The notes under the pieces: model-generated
The model's database searches: none
The model's input: the letters and a program-made list of their open reading frames with translations, nothing else
Told to the model about the DNA's origin: nothing
Part shown: positions 60,198-64,000 of the stretch, in pieces
Layout of the letters: each line of letters begins with the position of its first letter
How positions within the stretch are numbered: position 1 is the stretch's first letter
Program-made: the position numbers and the translations under genes
From: Caprella mutica
Lineage: Eukaryota > Arthropoda > Malacostraca > Amphipoda > Caprellidae
Assembly (NCBI GenBank): GCA_947561585.1
Contig: CANNZV010000267.1
Location: 124,001-188,000, forward strand
Reading direction: 5' to 3'
Length of the DNA stretch: 64,000 nt

Positions 60198-60813
60198 AAA
60201 CTCCGATTCCTAAGTTCAATGCCCATTGTGGTTCAAATTGACTGACTTATTCTTTCGTCGTTACTTAGTCATAAAAGCAAGGTCTTGCTAGTAAAACCAG
60301 CAAGACCAAGACTATGGACACCCTATGACTGTATTTTTGAAACGACCGAACTGCTAAGGCAGTTCAGCAATTCTCGGTGTAGTAACGACGAAATAATAAG
60401 GCGAAAAGAGACCGTCCAAATGGCGGACTTATTGTTTCGTCGTTACTTAAGTAGAAAAGTGGTGTTAGCAGTCATTGATAATAATAAGTGAAAAGAACTA
60501 AATAATTTATATCATTATGCTTGTTCTTTTTCCTTTTAAAAAACACAAAAAATAAGTCCGTAACTCGGCTATGCACTGATTTTTTGAATTCTTTAAAAGA
60601 AAAAATAACGGCGCATTATGGTACAACTTATTTAATTCTTTTCACTAACTGGTATTCATTTACTTACTACTTATTCGGTTTGGTAGTAACAAATATCCAT
60701 TCTTATACTCTAGTTTCCAATTATTTTAGAAATTTTTACTTTCTTAAAATAGATTTTCCCTTTATCTGGGTATAGATGACATGGTTTTATATAAAATTTA
60801 ATACAAAGATTAG
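60198..60813. other. Spacer with nested repeats
   Basis: A 616-base spacer with CAATGCCCATTGTGGTTCAA (60217), a TTCGTCGTTACTTAG piece (60253), a hairpin GGTCTTGCT / AGCAAGACC (60280-60308), a MITE fragment carrying an insertion (60365-60476), and then about 300 AT-rich bases without feature. Confidence 0.6.
60365..60476. repeat. MITE fragment split by another palindrome
   Basis: The right end of the MITE in reverse orientation (CAGCAATTCTCGGT, 60365-60378) is interrupted by 68 bases (60379-60446) that form their own palindrome: GTAACGACGAAATAATAAG and CTTATTGTTTCGTCGTTAC. The MITE sequence then resumes with TTAAGTAGAAAAGTGGTGTTA (60447 on). The other half of the element is missing. Confidence 0.7.
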
Positions 60814-62640
60814 ATGAAAATTCAATACCTTCAGCAAGAAGAAATTGATAAAACAAAGTGGAACTCCTGCGTACATTATGCTATTAATGGAAATATCTTT
60901 GGCTATAAATGGATGCTAGATGCCGTGGCACGGGAGTGGGATGCTTTGGTGGTGGGGGATTATGAAACAATAATGCCGCTGCCATATCGTAAAGATTTTT
61001 TGGGGCGTAAGAAGGTATTTCAGCCCGAACTGGCACGAGAATTAGGCGTTTATTCGATTAAATTTCTGTCAAAAGCGCGTATTCAAGCGATGTTGGATGC
61101 TATTCCGGAGGACTTTAAAGGTGTGGAAGTCAGCTTGAGTGAGCAAATTTTAGCTGAGCAATTTGAAGGATTTAGCAGCAAAGAATTTACTAATTATCAG
61201 TTGCCTTTGATGAAGTCTTATGAAGAATTGGCAAATAAATTTAGTCGAGAATTGCTCTTGACTTTAGAAAAGGCACAACAAAATAAGCTCCGTCCGGCAG
61301 GTACAATTAAACCCGAAAAACTCGCTGATTTTTACAAAAAACACCATAAAACGCACCGCGAAAAAGAAGGTAATTTTCATGCCTTACAACGCATCATGTG
61401 GAACGCTTTGCACCGTGGTTGGGGCTTTCAGACTGGTGTAACCAATGAGAAAGGAGAACTCCTCGCCATTGATTTTTTTCTACTCAGCCATAGCAAGACG
61501 ATTAGCTTATTACGAACGTCAACTAAAGAAGGCAAACAGCTAGGTGCGCCGGAGTTTTTGGTGAATATGTTGCTGCATAAGAGTGCCGGAAAACCATCGC
61601 TTTTAGACTTTAATACCAAGGAAGAAAGTACATTTGCGGCCTCTTTTGGGGCAGAAAAAAACAAGTATCAAACACTTGAAAAAGGCAAACGATTATTGGG
61701 GCTATTTAGCATGCTTTTATTCTTGCTTTTTGGTTTTACTTCTTGCGGAAAAGAAAAACTGGATGCTAAATGGGAAGAACTGCACACGGGGACAACTTAC
61801 GACCTAGAAGCCGTGCATTTTGAAGATGAACTAAAGGGGCATGCTGTTGGTGGTTTTGTTTGGAATTATGGTATTCACCTGCGCACTAATGACGGTGGTG
61901 AAACATGGACGCAAGATAGTATTTCTGCTGGTGGAGTATTCGCTTTAGCTGCTGCAAATGACCGCTTACATGCCGTTGGGGCGCACGGTACATTGCTGCA
62001 AGAACGTGCCGATGAAACATGGAATATGCATCGTTTTTATAGTGACTTTACGACTTGGAGTGATGTAGCTATAAATACTGACAATCAGGGTGTTATATGT
62101 GGTGGAGCATCCTACCGTAGCGGGAAAATCATTGCTTTTTCAGATTGGTATTCGCCTGTTATTCGTCATGATTTTGATAGAGAAATAAGTGCTGTGACTT
62201 TTTCAGATGATAATACACTTCATGCCGTTGGTTATGGGATTATTTTGCGCTCGATAGACTTTGGAGAAACATGGCAAATAAACGGTACTGACGGTGATTT
62301 TTTCCGTGATATTCATTTTCCGACCGCAGAAGTTGGTTATATTATTGGAAATTCTGGCAGTATCTTAAAAACGAAAAATGCAGGCGAAACGTGGACTTAT
62401 TTGCGCGAAGGCGGCAAAGCTGCGGTCAAAGATTATAACTTTCGCGCCCTTCATTTCTCGGATGAAAGCAGGGGCTATATTGTAGGTGATGGAGGTATTT
62501 GTTGGCATACTGAAAATGCTGGTGTAGATTGGACTGTAATTGATAATTTGCCAGAGATTAATTTTAGAGATGTGCAAATTGTTGAAAATCAAGTATTTAT
62601 AGTAGGGCAAGAAGGTCGCATGCTACGTGTCGATTTGTGA
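60814..62640 (+). CDS. GNAT-like domain fused to lipoprotein beta-propeller
   Basis: A 608-residue open frame that joins two unlike parts. Residues 1-290 look like a FemAB/GNAT-type acyltransferase (WNSCVHYAINGNIFGYKWML, AFYKKHHKTHREKEGN-like region near 170, LDFNTKEESTFAASFGAEKN). Without a stop it continues into RLLGLFSMLLFLLFGFTSC (294-311), a textbook lipoprotein signal with lipobox Cys311, and then a YCF48-like propeller with repeated DGGETWTQD, GETWQING, AGETWTY and AGVDWTV. Either two neighbouring genes lost the separating stop, or the second is translated from an internal start (ATG codon 300 or TTG codon 295). A true fusion anchored by one helix is possible. Confidence 0.75.
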   Translation: MKIQYLQQEEIDKTKWNSCVHYAINGNIFGYKWMLDAVAREWDALVVGDYETIMPLPYRKDFLGRKKVFQPELARELGVYSIKFLSKARIQAMLDAIPEDFKGVEVSLSEQILAEQFEGFSSKEFTNYQLPLMKSYEELANKFSRELLLTLEKAQQNKLRPAGTIKPEKLADFYKKHHKTHREKEGNFHALQRIMWNALHRGWGFQTGVTNEKGELLAIDFFLLSHSKTISLLRTSTKEGKQLGAPEFLVNMLLHKSAGKPSLLDFNTKEESTFAASFGAEKNKYQTLEKGKRLLGLFSMLLFLLFGFTSCGKEKLDAKWEELHTGTTYDLEAVHFEDELKGHAVGGFVWNYGIHLRTNDGGETWTQDSISAGGVFALAAANDRLHAVGAHGTLLQERADETWNMHRFYSDFTTWSDVAINTDNQGVICGGASYRSGKIIAFSDWYSPVIRHDFDREISAVTFSDDNTLHAVGYGIILRSIDFGETWQINGTDGDFFRDIHFPTAEVGYIIGNSGSILKTKNAGETWTYLREGGKAAVKDYNFRALHFSDESRGYIVGDGGICWHTENAGVDWTVIDNLPEINFRDVQIVENQVFIVGQEGRMLRVDL

Positions 62641-62978
62641 TTTTGAAATTATGAAACCATACAACTTATGAAAATACGGTCATTATTATCGCTCCACGGT
62701 TAAAACCGTGGGCTGCTTGTCCGCGTTTTAGCTTAAAATCAGTCATTTTAAGACGCAGACAGGCAGCCCACCGTTTCAACGGTGGGCGAAATGAGGGTGT
62801 TTTATAAGTTGTATGGTTTTAAATTTTGAAATTATGATTATTATAGATGTATTTTGTGTGTAGCATTGTTTTCGCAGATACCTTACAAAAACTAGGAAAA
62901 ATACCACAAATACTCTTATATTTATCTTAAATTTACGATTGTAAATGTGATAACTACACACCAAATAAAATTTAATCA
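62641..62978. other. Spacer with the second 168-bp hairpin element
   Basis: A 338-base spacer; the hairpin element occupies the first half. The right half is AT-rich and should hold the promoter of the aminotransferase gene. Confidence 0.6.
62653..62820. mobile_element. 168-bp hairpin element, copy 2
   Basis: Same length and architecture as 17605-17772: GAAACCATACAACTT / AAGTTGTATGGTTTT arms and the CCCACCGTT-type inner stem. The direct repeat ATTTTGAAATTATGA stands on both sides (62640-62654, overlapping the first two bases, and 62823-62837), which suggests insertion with duplication of about 13-15 bases. Confidence 0.78.
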
Positions 62979-64000
62979 ATGTCAGCAACCACTACATCCG
63001 CTGCGGCTGAGCCACTCTGTACGCCGCCGTCTTCTTTAGAGCAATATTTCCAACATTTTCGGACAAATACTATTGGCTGCACACAAAGTTTTGTGTCGCC
63101 TTATGGTCGCCAAAAAGTGTTATATGCTGATTGGACGGCAAGTGGACGTTTGTATCGTCCGATAGAGCAGTTAATATGTGATGATTTGGGACCTTTTGTT
63201 GCCAATACGCATACGGAGACTAATATCACAGGCTGTAGTATGACTGTTGCTTATCATCATGCAAAACACATCATAAAAGAGCATGTAGGCGCTTATGAAA
63301 GTGATGTGTTGATTTCCTCTAATTCGGGTATGACAGGTGTAGTGAATAAATTTCAACGTATTTTGGGTTTGAAAATTCACGAAAAATATCGTTCTTTAGT
63401 GAATTTGCCGGAAGAATTACGTCCAATTGTGTTTGTGACACATATGGAGCATCATTCTAATCAGACCAGTTGGTTGGAGACATTGGCAGATGTAGCAGTG
63501 ATAAAAGCAGATGAAAATGGACTGGTTTGTTTGAGCCATTTGAGTGAATTATTAGCTAAATATAAAAAGCGTAAAACTAAAATTGCAGCCATTACAAGCT
63601 GCTCAAATGTGACGGGTATCCGCACTCCTTACCATGAAATTGCAGAAGTCATGCACAACCACGGTGGCTTGTGTTTCGTTGATTTTGCTTGCTCTGCGCC
63701 TTATATTGACATCAATATGCGCCCAGCTAATCGCAAACAACATCTAGATGCGATTTACTTTTCTCCGCATAAATTTTTGGGTGGGCCAGGCACTACAGGA
63801 GTTTTGGTTTTTGATGCCAAATTGTATAAAAATCGAGTCCCTGACCATCCTGGTGGCGGCACGGTCGATTGGACTAACCCTTGGGGCGAACACAAATATA
63901 TTGACCAAATCGAAGCGCGAGAAGATGGTGGTACGCCTGCATTTTTGCAAACGATTAAGGCGGCTTTGTGTATGAAACTGAAGGATAAAATGGGTGTAAA
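62979..64000 (+). CDS. Class V aminotransferase (cysteine desulfurase-like), partial
   Basis: The first 340 codons of a PLP enzyme that continues beyond the right edge. The start ATG gives MSATTTSAAAEPLCTPPSSL. Family marks are LYADWTASGRLYRPIE, THTETNITGCSMT, HMEHHSNQTSWLE, ITSCSNVTGIRTPYHEIAEV, VDFACSAPYIDIN, and DAIYFSPHKFLGGPGTTG with the PLP-binding Lys265. It belongs to the NifS/SufS/Csd-like group, but the active-site Cys near the C-terminus lies outside the window. Desulfurase, selenocysteine lyase or another transaminase activity cannot be decided here. Confidence 0.85.
   Translation, partial: MSATTTSAAAEPLCTPPSSLEQYFQHFRTNTIGCTQSFVSPYGRQKVLYADWTASGRLYRPIEQLICDDLGPFVANTHTETNITGCSMTVAYHHAKHIIKEHVGAYESDVLISSNSGMTGVVNKFQRILGLKIHEKYRSLVNLPEELRPIVFVTHMEHHSNQTSWLETLADVAVIKADENGLVCLSHLSELLAKYKKRKTKIAAITSCSNVTGIRTPYHEIAEVMHNHGGLCFVDFACSAPYIDINMRPANRKQHLDAIYFSPHKFLGGPGTTGVLVFDAKLYKNRVPDHPGGGTVDWTNPWGEHKYIDQIEAREDGGTPAFLQTIKAALCMKLKDKMGV

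Noticed and set aside
1..64000. tRNA, rRNA or riboswitch genes
   Set aside because: I looked for T-loop signatures and conserved riboswitch cores and saw none that held up.

Overview
The window looks like a piece of chromosome from a member of the Bacteroidota, probably near Saprospiria or Chitinophagia (the rank below phylum is a guess). The supporting signs are a short RpoD-type sigma factor, a SecD-SecF fusion, a protein with a type IX secretion C-terminal domain, many lipoproteins, a polyamine pathway that goes through carboxyspermidine-type intermediates, promoter-like TAnnTTTG boxes, and little sign of Shine-Dalgarno sequences. The DNA is AT-rich and gene spacing is loose. I found no rRNA, tRNA, CRISPR array, prophage or replication origin.

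Layout. 1-5.5 kb: end of a lipoprotein gene, an aldose 1-epimerase-like gene, a START-like gene, rpoD and a long-form GAPDH. 5.7-15.3 kb: a secreted beta-helix protein, a TPR hybrid histidine kinase with an atypical ATP-binding N-box, secDF and a lone exbD. 15.5-21.8 kb: DUF4846 lipoprotein, PfkB sugar kinase, glpD, a secreted jelly-roll-like protein and a PhoD-like phosphatase. 21.9-23.3 kb: an intact insertion sequence. 23.9-31 kb: STAS protein, a small membrane peptide with a sodium:solute symporter, GHL10-type glycosidase, a hydroxypyruvate isomerase-like protein and an unknown membrane protein. 30.8-34.6 kb: a polyamine block (agmatinase-like ureohydrolase diverging from carboxynorspermidine synthase and decarboxylase). 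34.7-40.5 kb: GNAT, TRIC-type channel, zinc protease-like protein, a broken VOC gene, photolyase and an Rpn-like nuclease. 41.4-52.3 kb: a cupredoxin/T9SS protein, lysA, short asparaginase-like protein, lnt, an OmpA-like protein, a Spy-like protein, recF and a CDGSH protein. 52.5-64 kb: FAD dehydrogenase, TlpA-like thioredoxin, DUF368 transporter, unknown exported proteins, a GNAT/propeller fusion and an aminotransferase that runs off the end.

The most striking content lies between the genes. Several families of short palindromic DNA fill the spacers. One family, about 133 bp long, has four intact copies with 20-bp terminal inverted repeats, and every copy is flanked by a perfect 9-bp direct repeat. 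Two of these copies, 25 kb apart, are identical, so it is a recently active non-autonomous transposable element (MITE-like) whose transposase is not in this window. A 168-bp hairpin family, a 236-bp palindrome with a 5-bp direct repeat, and a dispersed GGTCAAAGARCC motif add to this. Some elements sit inside others, and one palindrome lies in frame inside the carboxynorspermidine decarboxylase gene.
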